Shown here one piece after another: positions 27,490-36,981 of a stretch of 64,000 bases of DNA; the first letter of the stretch is position 1; every line of letters starts with the position of its first letter. Source of the stretch: Chitinophagaceae bacterium (GTDB lineage: Bacteria; Bacteroidota; Bacteroidia; Chitinophagales; Chitinophagaceae); the NCBI GenBank assembly GCA_019638475.1, contig JAHBTR010000001.1, forward strand, positions 674,723 through 738,722, written 5' to 3'. The notes under the pieces are model-generated. The model was given only the letters and a program-made list of their open reading frames with translations. It was not told the origin of the DNA and made no database searches. The translations under genes were made by a program, and so were the position numbers.

Positions 27490-30400
27490 TTATAATTCCC
27501 AATCAAAGCCTACAAGTTCTCTTCTTGAAGTAGGTCTTTGCTGTCCATTGGTTAGTTCTATTACTTTTTTACTTACATACCTCATCAATTCATTGACAGA
27601 TACTGTTAAATCAAAATTGCCTTCATCATCTGCTTCTAAACTTTCCAATCCTTTTCTGATAGAATAAGTAAATACACCATTATTCCATGTAGGGCTTTCA
27701 AATGCAAACTCTAAACCACCAGCAGCAGAAATAACCATGCTGCCATTATTATTAGCAAAATCCGAAAACATATTTTTCATTAACTCAAAAGTATTGTTTA
27801 AACTTACTTTGCTGGGCTTTTTATTTTTTATAGTACTTCTTGATGCTGTTATTACTTTGCCTTCACTTTGTTGTGATGTATCGGTAATGGGTACAAATAA
27901 TTTTGCAGTATCTGTTTGTAAGGCTTCTTTATCTAATGCTCCACTATGACAAGCATCTATCAACAATAATTTTTTTTGTGCAGGTACACTGTCTAAAATA
28001 TATTCAAGCATTTCATATTTTAATCCTTTTTTAGTAGGGTTATTAAAATCTATATCATAAGTAGCGTAATAAAAATCTAAATTTTTATCTAATAATCCAT
28101 GCCCTGTAACTGCTACAATAACTTTATCATTTGGATTAGCAGCTAACAATTTTTTTCTAATGCTTAGAATATTTTGTAAAGTAGCTTTACTATCAATCAA
28201 TGTATCAATTTCAATATTTTTTTTGCCTTTGGTAAAAGTTTGTGTCAAGTCTCTTATATCTTTTGCAGCATATTGCAAATTCATGTTTTTATCTTTGTAG
28301 TTAGATACACCAATACCTATAAACCATGTTTTAGCAGCAGTATCTTCTTTGCTATTACACCTTACTTCAAATGTTTGCTGTAAAGAGTTTTGAGCCAATG
28401 CATTGGTGCAATAAATTTTAATTTCATTTTTTCCAGCAGCCAAAGGTATTTTTACAGTAAAGCTGGTATCATTACTATTATTACCTAATTTTTTTCCTGC
28501 AAAACCATATATAGGATTATTGTTTACAGAAATGTGTAAAGTACTAATGGGCTGTGTAGCATGAAAACAATTAAGCGTTAATTCTGTATAATTAAGATTG
28601 GTAAAATAACTTACATCTGTATTATCTGTTATGGTTAATGTAGGTAATTGCTCTAATTTATCAATAGGAATAATGGCTGATTTATTTTTTTGAAACCTTT
28701 TTTCTACTGCTTTTTTATAAGCTTCAATCAACACACTATCTCCCATACCAGATTGTGCTAAAACCAAATCAGGACGATTAAACTGCATATCAAATTGTTC
28801 AAAAGGATAAATATTTTCATTCAGTTTAAAACTTAATCCATCTAAAGAATTTTTGCTTGCCATATAATTCCCTACAGTATCGGCAGCTACAAAATCTAAT
28901 GTAGAAGGTGTAAAAATGTTTAATAATTTACTACCTGTTGTTGCTTTAAATAAATTTAATTTGGTATCAAATCCTCCAGTTAAAATATATTGACTATTAG
29001 GGCTAAAAGCCAATCCCATAGCATATATATCATGTGCTTTTTTGGTATAAAGTATTTTTTCTTTTTCAATATCTATTACTACAAAATTGGTATCGTTATA
29101 ATAAGCTGCTATTAATTTTTTGTTAGGAGAAAGTTTCATAAACCCAGCTACATTTTTATCATTGCTAATATTAAATTCTTTTTCTACTTGCAATGTTTGT
29201 ATATTATTTTTTGTAATAGTGCCATTATGGTTGTTGAAATAAATATAGTTATCAGCTATTACAAAATCGCCAAAGTTTTTTAATGAAGGAAGTGCAGTAA
29301 TTTTTCCAGACAATACATTTACTTTATACATATCTACCATTTCTCCTTTGGTAGCAATTAGTAAATGATTGCTTACACTATCCCATTTTACAATGCTTAC
29401 AAGTTTATTATCATTCAAATTAATTTGAGCCGAAAAAATGACCTCTTTATGAATAACAAAATCTTTTACTGCAAAAGCCTTTATGCTTCCATGAATACTT
29501 ACTAAGTATAAAATATTTTTTTTCTCATTAAAAACATATTGTGCAATGGTATCATTATTGGGTAAAGTAATAGAAGATATTTCTTTACGAGAAGCATGAT
29601 TTAAAAAACCTACTTCATTATAGTCATTACTAATAAATGAAATAGAATCATTCAACATAAATGTTTCGTTATAAATAAATTGAGGCGATTGTAATAAAAA
29701 CTCTGTAGTACTATTAGAGAAATTATATTTAATTATTCTATTAGATGCAGTAAAAATAGATTGCCCATTTTTGCTAAACTGTACCATAGTATTAGGATTG
29801 GTATATTGAACATTGGTTTTAACTTCTACATCTGTATTAAATGTTTGAATACTCTTGTACTCACTAATGTCAAATAATTTTGTTTTTCCCATGAATGGAT
29901 AAGTAGCAAAAATTCCTTTTTGGTCTGTTGTAAAATTGAGTGTATTTAAGTAAGCTCCTTTATAAGCTCCTTTAGCTATTGATTTAAAATATCCTGCATT
30001 AAGGTCCACTATTACTACTCTGTTATATTCATCTGCATAAGTTAATAATGAACCATCTGGAGAAAAATCTGGCTCTGTAAAATTTCTTGATGTACCATAT
30101 TGTGCTACAGATATTTTTTCTTTAAAATAAAATTTTCCTTTGTATAAATCCCAAACATTAATAGTGCTATCGTTGGCAGTATAAAACATATAATTGCCAT
30201 TATAGCTAACTTTCATGTTTAATAATTTAGCTTTTTTATTATACCAACGAACATCTACTCTATCAAACAAATTCCAATGATATACCATACTATCTGTACC
30301 ACTACTAAATAATATATCTTCATTTCTACCAACATAACAAAGCTGTGTTACAATGCCTTTGTGCTTTTTTAATGAATATTGTTTTTCTCCTGTAAGAATA

Positions 30401-32253
30401 TTCCAAATTTTAATTAAAGAATCATTGCCTCCACTTGCCAATTCTTTGTTATTAGGAGAAAATGCTAAAGAATATTCTATACTATTTGTTTTAATAGAAG
30501 TAATAACAGTATAATTAAAAGTACTCCAAATTTTTATAGTGCTATCATCGCTACAAGTGGCAAAATATCTGCCATTGGGGCTGTAAGCAATAGCATTTAT
30601 AGCATCATCATGTGCTTGAAATGTTCTAACAATTTTGCCTAACTGAATATCCCAAACTCTTATAGTACTATTATAATCTCTTGTAGCATAATATTTTCCT
30701 GAAGGGTGCATAGCTACTATGTATGCTGCAAATTCTCCACTTTGTGCTTCTAACACAATTTTATTATTGCTATGAATTTTTTGAATAGCTTGTTGTACAA
30801 TAGATAGCCCTTCTGCATTATTGGCTTTAGAAAATAAATCACTTGCTTTTGCTAATTCTGTTTCTGCATAAGATATATCTCCTATCTTATATTGATACAT
30901 TCCATTAATAAATCTTAACCATGCACCAACTTCTATATTTTTTTCACTGGCATATACTGCTCCTAAACCCAACAACACTACTCTTACATTTAATAAATCA
31001 TTTTTATCAAAAGCATTTAATGCCTGAGTAACCCAATTTTCTACCAAGCTATATTTGTCAATATCATTTTTTAAAGCACTTGCTACATCAGCTCTTTTAT
31101 TTTTTTCTGTGCCTACAATGTAATACAAAATATCATCATCTGCCATTGGTGTATTATTCAATAACCATGTAGCATACACTTCAGAAAAAGAAAAACCATT
31201 GCCAAAATATTTACCTGGATATTTATTGACAAAGTTTATAAAACCTGTAATATGCCTTGTATTGGTGCTATCTAAAGCCTTAATAATATTGACACCTTTA
31301 AACATGCCAGCAGTTGCTTTAGTACTTAAAAGGTTATTAGCATCTAATGTATCATTAGCAAATGCTTTTTGCACATACAACAATTCTTCTTTTAAAACTT
31401 TTATAAATTCAAAATTTATTTTATCATCATTATAGTATAGTAAAAATCTTCTGCTAATTAAATTGCCTGTTTTAGAATTATCATATAATCCAATAGCATT
31501 GTCTAATAATTTTATGTAATAACTTTTTTTAACCATAATAGGTGTTTGACAATACATATTAGCCAAATCTTTTGCTTCAATATTTAGTGTAGATGATGGC
31601 TTTATATGCAGTATGGTTCTATTATTTTCTATTAAAACTATTCGTCCATAACCTATGCTATTATTGTTTTTTACGTCTTCATGATTTTTATAAACAGAGT
31701 CATAGCGTTTGTAAATTCTACTATTATAACTACTATCTGTTATGCCATCATATCTTCCTGCAGACACAATTATTTGTAAACTATCTGAATTTTTTAAAGG
31801 CTCTACTGTTAATATTGGAAAAAAAACATAACTGCCATAAGTGGCATTCATGTCAGGATAATGGAAGTTCCATTTTTTTTCTATAATTGTATTGTGCAAA
31901 ATGTTCAAATAAAACAAAGCATTATTTTCTGGTATTAAGTGTTTATATTTTCTGGCATTTAATAACCCTTTATAAATTTGTTCATGGGCTTCTTGTGGAT
32001 GTTGTTGCATAGTAAAGCAAACACCCAAATTAGTAAGTGATGTTGTATATTTTTCTTCATTAAATTTATGTTGCTTTTCAGCTATAGCTATTGCCTTACT
32101 AAAGAAAAATGCAGCAGAGTCGTAGTCTTCTGCTAAATATACTTTTATAGCTTTATCAAAAGTTGTATAAAAACTGGAGTCTGTTTTCTTTTTCTGGGCA
32201 AAACAGGTAAGAAAGAAAAAAGAGAGTGCAAAAAATAGGAACAACTTTTTCAT
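27490..32253 (-). CDS. Large secreted WD40-repeat protein with C-terminal caspase (peptidase C14) domain
   Basis: A signal peptide (MKKLFLFFALSFFFLTCFAQ) directs this protein of about 1587 residues out of the cytoplasm; the start at 32253 is chosen because it opens this signal. The N-terminal 130 residues show a TPR-like pattern (TTSLTNLGVCFTM and the following helix). From about 515, WD40 blades are recognisable (TIRVWDIQLGKIVRTFQAH, TIKIWSTF, LIKIWNILTGE, TINVWDLYKGKF), continuing with weaker blades to about 1120. From about 1320 a caspase fold carries the catalytic histidine in VTGHGLLDK and cysteine in LLIDACHSGALD. Bacterial WD40-caspase proteins of this type are known from several phyla, but their substrates are mostly unknown. 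Confidence 0.9.
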   Translation of the reverse strand: MKKLFLFFALSFFFLTCFAQKKKTDSSFYTTFDKAIKVYLAEDYDSAAFFFSKAIAIAEKQHKFNEEKYTTSLTNLGVCFTMQQHPQEAHEQIYKGLLNARKYKHLIPENNALFYLNILHNTIIEKKWNFHYPDMNATYGSYVFFPILTVEPLKNSDSLQIIVSAGRYDGITDSSYNSRIYKRYDSVYKNHEDVKNNNSIGYGRIVLIENNRTILHIKPSSTLNIEAKDLANMYCQTPIMVKKSYYIKLLDNAIGLYDNSKTGNLISRRFLLYYNDDKINFEFIKVLKEELLYVQKAFANDTLDANNLLSTKATAGMFKGVNIIKALDSTNTRHITGFINFVNKYPGKYFGNGFSFSEVYATWLLNNTPMADDDILYYIVGTEKNKRADVASALKNDIDKYSLVENWVTQALNAFDKNDLLNVRVVLLGLGAVYASEKNIEVGAWLRFINGMYQYKIGDISYAETELAKASDLFSKANNAEGLSIVQQAIQKIHSNNKIVLEAQSGEFAAYIVAMHPSGKYYATRDYNSTIRVWDIQLGKIVRTFQAHDDAINAIAYSPNGRYFATCSDDSTIKIWSTFNYTVITSIKTNSIEYSLAFSPNNKELASGGNDSLIKIWNILTGEKQYSLKKHKGIVTQLCYVGRNEDILFSSGTDSMVYHWNLFDRVDVRWYNKKAKLLNMKVSYNGNYMFYTANDSTINVWDLYKGKFYFKEKISVAQYGTSRNFTEPDFSPDGSLLTYADEYNRVVIVDLNAGYFKSIAKGAYKGAYLNTLNFTTDQKGIFATYPFMGKTKLFDISEYKSIQTFNTDVEVKTNVQYTNPNTMVQFSKNGQSIFTASNRIIKYNFSNSTTEFLLQSPQFIYNETFMLNDSISFISNDYNEVGFLNHASRKEISSITLPNNDTIAQYVFNEKKNILYLVSIHGSIKAFAVKDFVIHKEVIFSAQINLNDNKLVSIVKWDSVSNHLLIATKGEMVDMYKVNVLSGKITALPSLKNFGDFVIADNYIYFNNHNGTITKNNIQTLQVEKEFNISNDKNVAGFMKLSPNKKLIAAYYNDTNFVVIDIEKEKILYTKKAHDIYAMGLAFSPNSQYILTGGFDTKLNLFKATTGSKLLNIFTPSTLDFVAADTVGNYMASKNSLDGLSFKLNENIYPFEQFDMQFNRPDLVLAQSGMGDSVLIEAYKKAVEKRFQKNKSAIIPIDKLEQLPTLTITDNTDVSYFTNLNYTELTLNCFHATQPISTLHISVNNNPIYGFAGKKLGNNSNDTSFTVKIPLAAGKNEIKIYCTNALAQNSLQQTFEVRCNSKEDTAAKTWFIGIGVSNYKDKNMNLQYAAKDIRDLTQTFTKGKKNIEIDTLIDSKATLQNILSIRKKLLAANPNDKVIVAVTGHGLLDKNLDFYYATYDIDFNNPTKKGLKYEMLEYILDSVPAQKKLLLIDACHSGALDKEALQTDTAKLFVPITDTSQQSEGKVITASRSTIKNKKPSKVSLNNTFELMKNMFSDFANNNGSMVISAAGGLEFAFESPTWNNGVFTYSIRKGLESLEADDEGNFDLTVSVNELMRYVSKKVIELTNGQQRPTSRRELVGFDWEL

Positions 32254-32374
32254 AGTTATTTTTTTATCAATAAACACTAAGATTATAAGGGCTAAAGTTA
32301 TTATTAAAAACCATTAAATACATACCCATTAACACTTATTTTAAACTTAAATACATTGCTACAAAAACTATATT

Positions 32375-32382
32375 TATATTTG
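32375..32382 (+). promoter_or_regulatory. Probable -7 promoter box (TATATTTG) for mfd
   Basis: A perfect TAnnTTTG match ends 13 bases before the mfd ATG. Transcription would begin within a few bases of the start codon. No clear -33 element is visible. Confidence 0.5.
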
Positions 32383-32395
32383 CCGACTTGTTGTT

Positions 32396-35300
32396 ATGAA
32401 TTTGAGTGCATTGTTGGATGATTATAAAAATAATTCTCAGCTTTTACAGTTGCTGAACAGGCTTCTTTTTACCGATACGCAAAAAATTTATTTAAAAAAT
32501 ATTCAAGGTAGTAGTGCAGAGTTTATTGTTAGTAGTGTTTTTTCTCATCAGCAAACACAAAACTTAAATCACTTAATTATTTTGAATGATGCAGAAGAAG
32601 CAGCCTATTTTCATAACACAATAGAAAACCTTACTTCTGCATTAGACTTATTTTATTTTCCTTCTTCTTTTAAAAATAAAAAAAATTACAGAATATTAAA
32701 TACATCTCATGTAATGCTAAGAACAGAAATGCTTACAAGACTTTCTGTTGGGGGTAATAAAAAAATCATCATCACTTATCCTGAAGCATTATTTGAAAAA
32801 GTTGTTTTGCCCAAAACACTTAGTAGCAATATTATTAGCATAAAAACCAATGATACTATTAATGTAGATGGGTTAATAGAATTGTTTGTGATGTATGGTT
32901 TTACAAGAACAGATTTTGTATATGAACCAGGACAATTTGCTTTGCGTGGTGGTATTTTAGATATTTATTCTTTTGGCAATGAAAAACCTTATCGTGTAGA
33001 ATTATTTGGCAACGAAGTAGATAGTATTAGAATTTTTGACCCTGAAACACAACTAAGTGAAAGAAAATTATTGCAAGTAAATATTATTCCAAACGTAGAA
33101 ACACAATTTGAAACAAAAGAAAAAATAACATTGTTTGAATTTTTGCCAGAGAATACAATTGTTTGGTTAAAAGATTGGGATGTTATTAAAGAAAAAATAG
33201 AAGTACAAGAAGAAGATTGTGGTTTGTTTTTAGAATGGCTGAAAGCTAATAACTACTTACAATCTGAAGAAACAGAAGAAGATGATGATACAAAAGTTTT
33301 AAAAGAAATTTCTTTAGCAGATTTTGTTCCTGCTGCTACTGTTGAAAGGCAAATACAACAAAAGCATTTGGTAGAGTTTGGTTATAAACCACTTTTATCA
33401 ACCTTTGAAATTGAGTTTAATACAAAAGCTCAACCATCTTTCAACAGAAATTTTGATTTGCTTATTCAAGATTTAAAAAATCATGAAGCTAATCAATATC
33501 GCATTTTCATTTTTGCTGAACAAGTAAAACAATTAGAAAGGTTAGAATCTATTTTTAAAGACCTTAATACAGAAATAAATTTTATTCCAATTCCTATTTC
33601 TATACATGAAGGATTTATAGACAATGATTTAAAAGTAGTTTGTTATACAGACCATCAAATTTTTCAACGCTATCATAAATATCGTGTTAAACAAGCCTTT
33701 AGTAAAAGCAAAGCCCTAACATTAAAAACATTAAGAGAATTACAGCCTGGCGATTTTGTAACACATATAGACCATGGTATTGGCAGATATAGTGGCTTAC
33801 AGAAATTAGAAGTGAATGGTATTGTTCAAGAAGCTGTAAGAATTATTTACAGAGATAATGATGTGTTGTATGTAAACATTAACTCTCTTCATAAAATTTC
33901 TAAATACACAGGCAAAGAAGGAACTGTTCCTAAAATAAATAAATTAGGTAGCGATGTTTGGAATAAATTAAAAGAAAAAACAAAAGCCAAAGTAAAAGAA
34001 ATTGCCTTTGACTTAATAAAGCTGTATGCCAAACGTAAGGCACAGCAAGGCTTTGCTCATACACCAGATAATTATTTACAAACAGAATTAGAAGCAAGTT
34101 TTATATATGAAGACACAACAGACCAAAGCAAAGCAACTACAGATGTAAAAAATGATATGGAAAATGCAGCACCAATGGATAGATTAATTTGTGGTGATGT
34201 AGGTTTTGGTAAAACAGAAATTGCTGTTAGAGCAGTATTTAAAACTGTAGTAGATGGAAAACAAGCTGCAATATTAGTGCCTACCACTATTTTGGCTTTT
34301 CAGCATTATCAAACATTTAGTGAAAGACTAAAGGATTTTCCTGTAACCATAGATTACATCAATCGTTTTAAATCGGCTAAAGAGAAAAAAGAAACTTTAA
34401 AAAAATTAAGTGAAGGAAAAGTAGATATTATTATTGGCACTCATGGTTTATTGGGCAAAGAAGTAAAGTTTAAAGATTTGGGTTTAATGGTTATAGATGA
34501 AGAACAAAAATTTGGTGTAGCACATAAAGAAAAATTAAAACTTTTAAAAACCACAGTAGATTGTTTAACACTTACTGCAACGCCTATACCTCGTACACTA
34601 CAATTTAGTTTAATGGGTGCAAGAGATTTAAGCATTATCAATACACCACCACCCAATAGACAACCTATACAAACAGAAGTGCATGTGTTTAATGATGAGT
34701 TTATAAGAGATGCTATTTATTTTGAAACATCTCGTGGTGGGCAAGTTTTTTTTATTCAAAATAAAATTTTGGGCTTAGCAGAAATGGCTGCTTTAATTCA
34801 AGCACAATGCCCCGACCTTTCAATTTCTTATGCTCATGGACAAATGGAAGGCTCTCAATTAGAAGAAAGAATTTTAGATTTTATAGATAGAAAATATGAT
34901 GTATTAGTTTGCACCAATATTGTAGAAAGTGGTGTAGATATTCCAAATGTAAATACCATTATTGTAAACAATGCTCATCATTTTGGATTAAGTGATTTGC
35001 ACCAATTAAGAGGAAGAGTAGGACGAAGCAATAAAAAAGCATTTTGTTATTTATTAGCACCACCAATGAGTACATTACCAACCAACAGCAGAAAAAGATT
35101 ACAAACATTAGAACAGTTTAGCGATTTGGGTAGTGGCTTTCAAATAGCTATGAGAGATTTGGATATTCGTGGTGCAGGCGATATTCTTGGAGGTGAACAA
35201 AGTGGTTTTATGGCAGATATTGGTTTTGAAATGTATCAAAAAATTTTGAACGAAGCCATTAGAGAATTAAAAAGAACTTCCTTTAAAGAATTGTTTAAAG

Positions 35301-35800
35301 AAGAAATTAGTAAGCAAGATGATTATGTGAATGATTGTACTATTGATACTGATATAGAAATTTTAATTCCTGATAATTATGTTGAAAGCATAACAGAAAG
35401 ATTATCGCTTTACACAAGATTAAATGATTGTGAAAAAGAAGATGAATTGCAAAACTTACAAGCTGAAATACAAGATAGGTTTGGCAATATTCCTACAGAA
35501 GTAGAAGATTTATTTACTACTGTTCGTTGTCGTTGGTTGGCTATTGAATTGGGTTTTGAAAAAATGAGCTTAAAAGCAAATACTTTACGTTGCTATTTTG
35601 TAAATAAAAATGATAGCCCATATTTTGAAAGTGATACATTTAAAAACATTTTAGACTTTCTGCAAAAAGGCACTAATAAAGGAAGATTAAAACAAGTAGC
35701 TAAAAACTTTTTATTGGTAGTAGATAATTTGAATGAAATGATTGATGTACTGAAGTTTTTACAACAAATGAATTTGTATGTATTTTCAACAAAGGAATAA
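32396..35800 (+). CDS. mfd: Transcription-repair coupling factor
   Basis: Mfd removes stalled RNA polymerase from DNA lesions and recruits the UvrA repair protein. The N-terminal UvrB-like region includes YEPGQFALRGGILDIYSFGN (residues about 175-200), the RNA-polymerase interaction module begins at about 445 (ELQPGDFVTHIDHGIGRYSG), and the RecG-like translocase has Walker A GDVGFGKTEIAVR, the DEEQ box IDEEQKFG, TATPIPRTL, IVESGVDIPN and QLRGRVGRS. The C-terminal TRCF domain follows (about residue 985 onward). The length of 1134 residues is normal and nothing is lost. Confidence 0.96.
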   Translation: MNLSALLDDYKNNSQLLQLLNRLLFTDTQKIYLKNIQGSSAEFIVSSVFSHQQTQNLNHLIILNDAEEAAYFHNTIENLTSALDLFYFPSSFKNKKNYRILNTSHVMLRTEMLTRLSVGGNKKIIITYPEALFEKVVLPKTLSSNIISIKTNDTINVDGLIELFVMYGFTRTDFVYEPGQFALRGGILDIYSFGNEKPYRVELFGNEVDSIRIFDPETQLSERKLLQVNIIPNVETQFETKEKITLFEFLPENTIVWLKDWDVIKEKIEVQEEDCGLFLEWLKANNYLQSEETEEDDDTKVLKEISLADFVPAATVERQIQQKHLVEFGYKPLLSTFEIEFNTKAQPSFNRNFDLLIQDLKNHEANQYRIFIFAEQVKQLERLESIFKDLNTEINFIPIPISIHEGFIDNDLKVVCYTDHQIFQRYHKYRVKQAFSKSKALTLKTLRELQPGDFVTHIDHGIGRYSGLQKLEVNGIVQEAVRIIYRDNDVLYVNINSLHKISKYTGKEGTVPKINKLGSDVWNKLKEKTKAKVKEIAFDLIKLYAKRKAQQGFAHTPDNYLQTELEASFIYEDTTDQSKATTDVKNDMENAAPMDRLICGDVGFGKTEIAVRAVFKTVVDGKQAAILVPTTILAFQHYQTFSERLKDFPVTIDYINRFKSAKEKKETLKKLSEGKVDIIIGTHGLLGKEVKFKDLGLMVIDEEQKFGVAHKEKLKLLKTTVDCLTLTATPIPRTLQFSLMGARDLSIINTPPPNRQPIQTEVHVFNDEFIRDAIYFETSRGGQVFFIQNKILGLAEMAALIQAQCPDLSISYAHGQMEGSQLEERILDFIDRKYDVLVCTNIVESGVDIPNVNTIIVNNAHHFGLSDLHQLRGRVGRSNKKAFCYLLAPPMSTLPTNSRKRLQTLEQFSDLGSGFQIAMRDLDIRGAGDILGGEQSGFMADIGFEMYQKILNEAIRELKRTSFKELFKEEISKQDDYVNDCTIDTDIEILIPDNYVESITERLSLYTRLNDCEKEDELQNLQAEIQDRFGNIPTEVEDLFTTVRCRWLAIELGFEKMSLKANTLRCYFVNKNDSPYFESDTFKNILDFLQKGTNKGRLKQVAKNFLLVVDNLNEMIDVLKFLQQMNLYVFSTKE

Positions 35801-35826
35801 TTCTTAAACTCTTTTATCTTCGTTCT

Positions 35827-36981
35827 ATGCAAATCAAATCTAAACTTCCCGATGTTGGCACAACCATTTTTACAGTAATGAGTTCTTTAGCTGTACAACA
35901 TAATGCTGTAAATCTTGGTCAAGGTTTTCCAGATTTTTTAATGAATGATGAGCTGATAGCATTAGTAAACAAAGCTATGCTACAAGGAAATAATCAATAT
36001 GTGCATACCAATGGTTTACCAATTTTAAGAGAACAACTTGCAGAGAAATACAAAAAAATATATAATGCAAATATTGATGCAGACAAAGAAATAACCATTA
36101 CACCAGGTGGCACTTATGCTATTTATACAGCACTAACAACCATTTTAAACGAAGGCGATGAAGTAATTGTTTTTGAACCCGCTTATGATAGTTATATTCC
36201 TAACATTGTTATTAATGGTGCAAAGCCTGTACTTATTTCATTGCAATATCCTAACTATTCTATTCCTTGGCAAGAAGTAAAAAGTAAGATAAATAGTAAA
36301 ACAAAAATGATTATGATAAATAGCCCACACAATCCTACAGGTGCTGTTTTATCAGAACAAGATATTCATGAGTTAAGAAATATTGTAGCCAATACCAATA
36401 TTTTTATTTTGAGTGATGAAGTATATGAACATTTAATTTTTGATAACTTACAACATCAAAGTATTTTACGTTATGCAGATTTAATGGAAAGAAGTTTTGT
36501 GTGTTTTTCTTTTGGCAAAACATATCATTGTACAGGCTGGAAAATTGGTTATTGTATAAGCAATGCTACTTTAATGAATGAGTTTAGAAAAGTACATCAG
36601 TTTAATTGTTTTAGTATTGATAGTCCTAAACAATTTGCCTTAGCCGAATATCTACAAAAGGAAGATGCTTATCTTTCTCTAAGTAAATTGATGCAACAAA
36701 AAAGAGATTATTTTAGGCAGCTTATGCAACAAACACCTTTCAAATCTATTCCATCTCATGGTAGTTATTTTGAATGTTACAGTTATGATGGATTAAGCAA
36801 TTTGAATGATAAAGATTTTGCCATTCACCTTACCAAAAATTATGGAGTAGCCACAATACCAGTATCTGCATTTTATAAAAATGGAGAAGATAATAAAGCT
36901 ATTCGTTTTTGCTTTGCTAAAAAAGAAGAAACATTAGCAAAAGCAGTAGAAAAATTGATACTGTTTGAAAAAATGTTATAA
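35827..36981 (+). CDS. Class I/II PLP-dependent aminotransferase, methionine aminotransferase-like
   Basis: The fold-type I pattern is clear: the PLP-phosphate region GGTYAIYTAL, the substrate block NSPHNPTGAVLS, the aspartate-tyrosine pair ILSDEVYEHL and the Schiff-base lysine in SFGKTYHCTGWKIGYC. The nearest functional relatives are YbdL and the glutamine transaminase K/kynurenine aminotransferase group, which act on methionine and aromatic amino acids. A TATCTTCG-like -7 box ends just before the ATG. Its stop codon overlaps that of the convergent alaS gene by 6 bases. Confidence 0.88.
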   Translation: MQIKSKLPDVGTTIFTVMSSLAVQHNAVNLGQGFPDFLMNDELIALVNKAMLQGNNQYVHTNGLPILREQLAEKYKKIYNANIDADKEITITPGGTYAIYTALTTILNEGDEVIVFEPAYDSYIPNIVINGAKPVLISLQYPNYSIPWQEVKSKINSKTKMIMINSPHNPTGAVLSEQDIHELRNIVANTNIFILSDEVYEHLIFDNLQHQSILRYADLMERSFVCFSFGKTYHCTGWKIGYCISNATLMNEFRKVHQFNCFSIDSPKQFALAEYLQKEDAYLSLSKLMQQKRDYFRQLMQQTPFKSIPSHGSYFECYSYDGLSNLNDKDFAIHLTKNYGVATIPVSAFYKNGEDNKAIRFCFAKKEETLAKAVEKLILFEKML

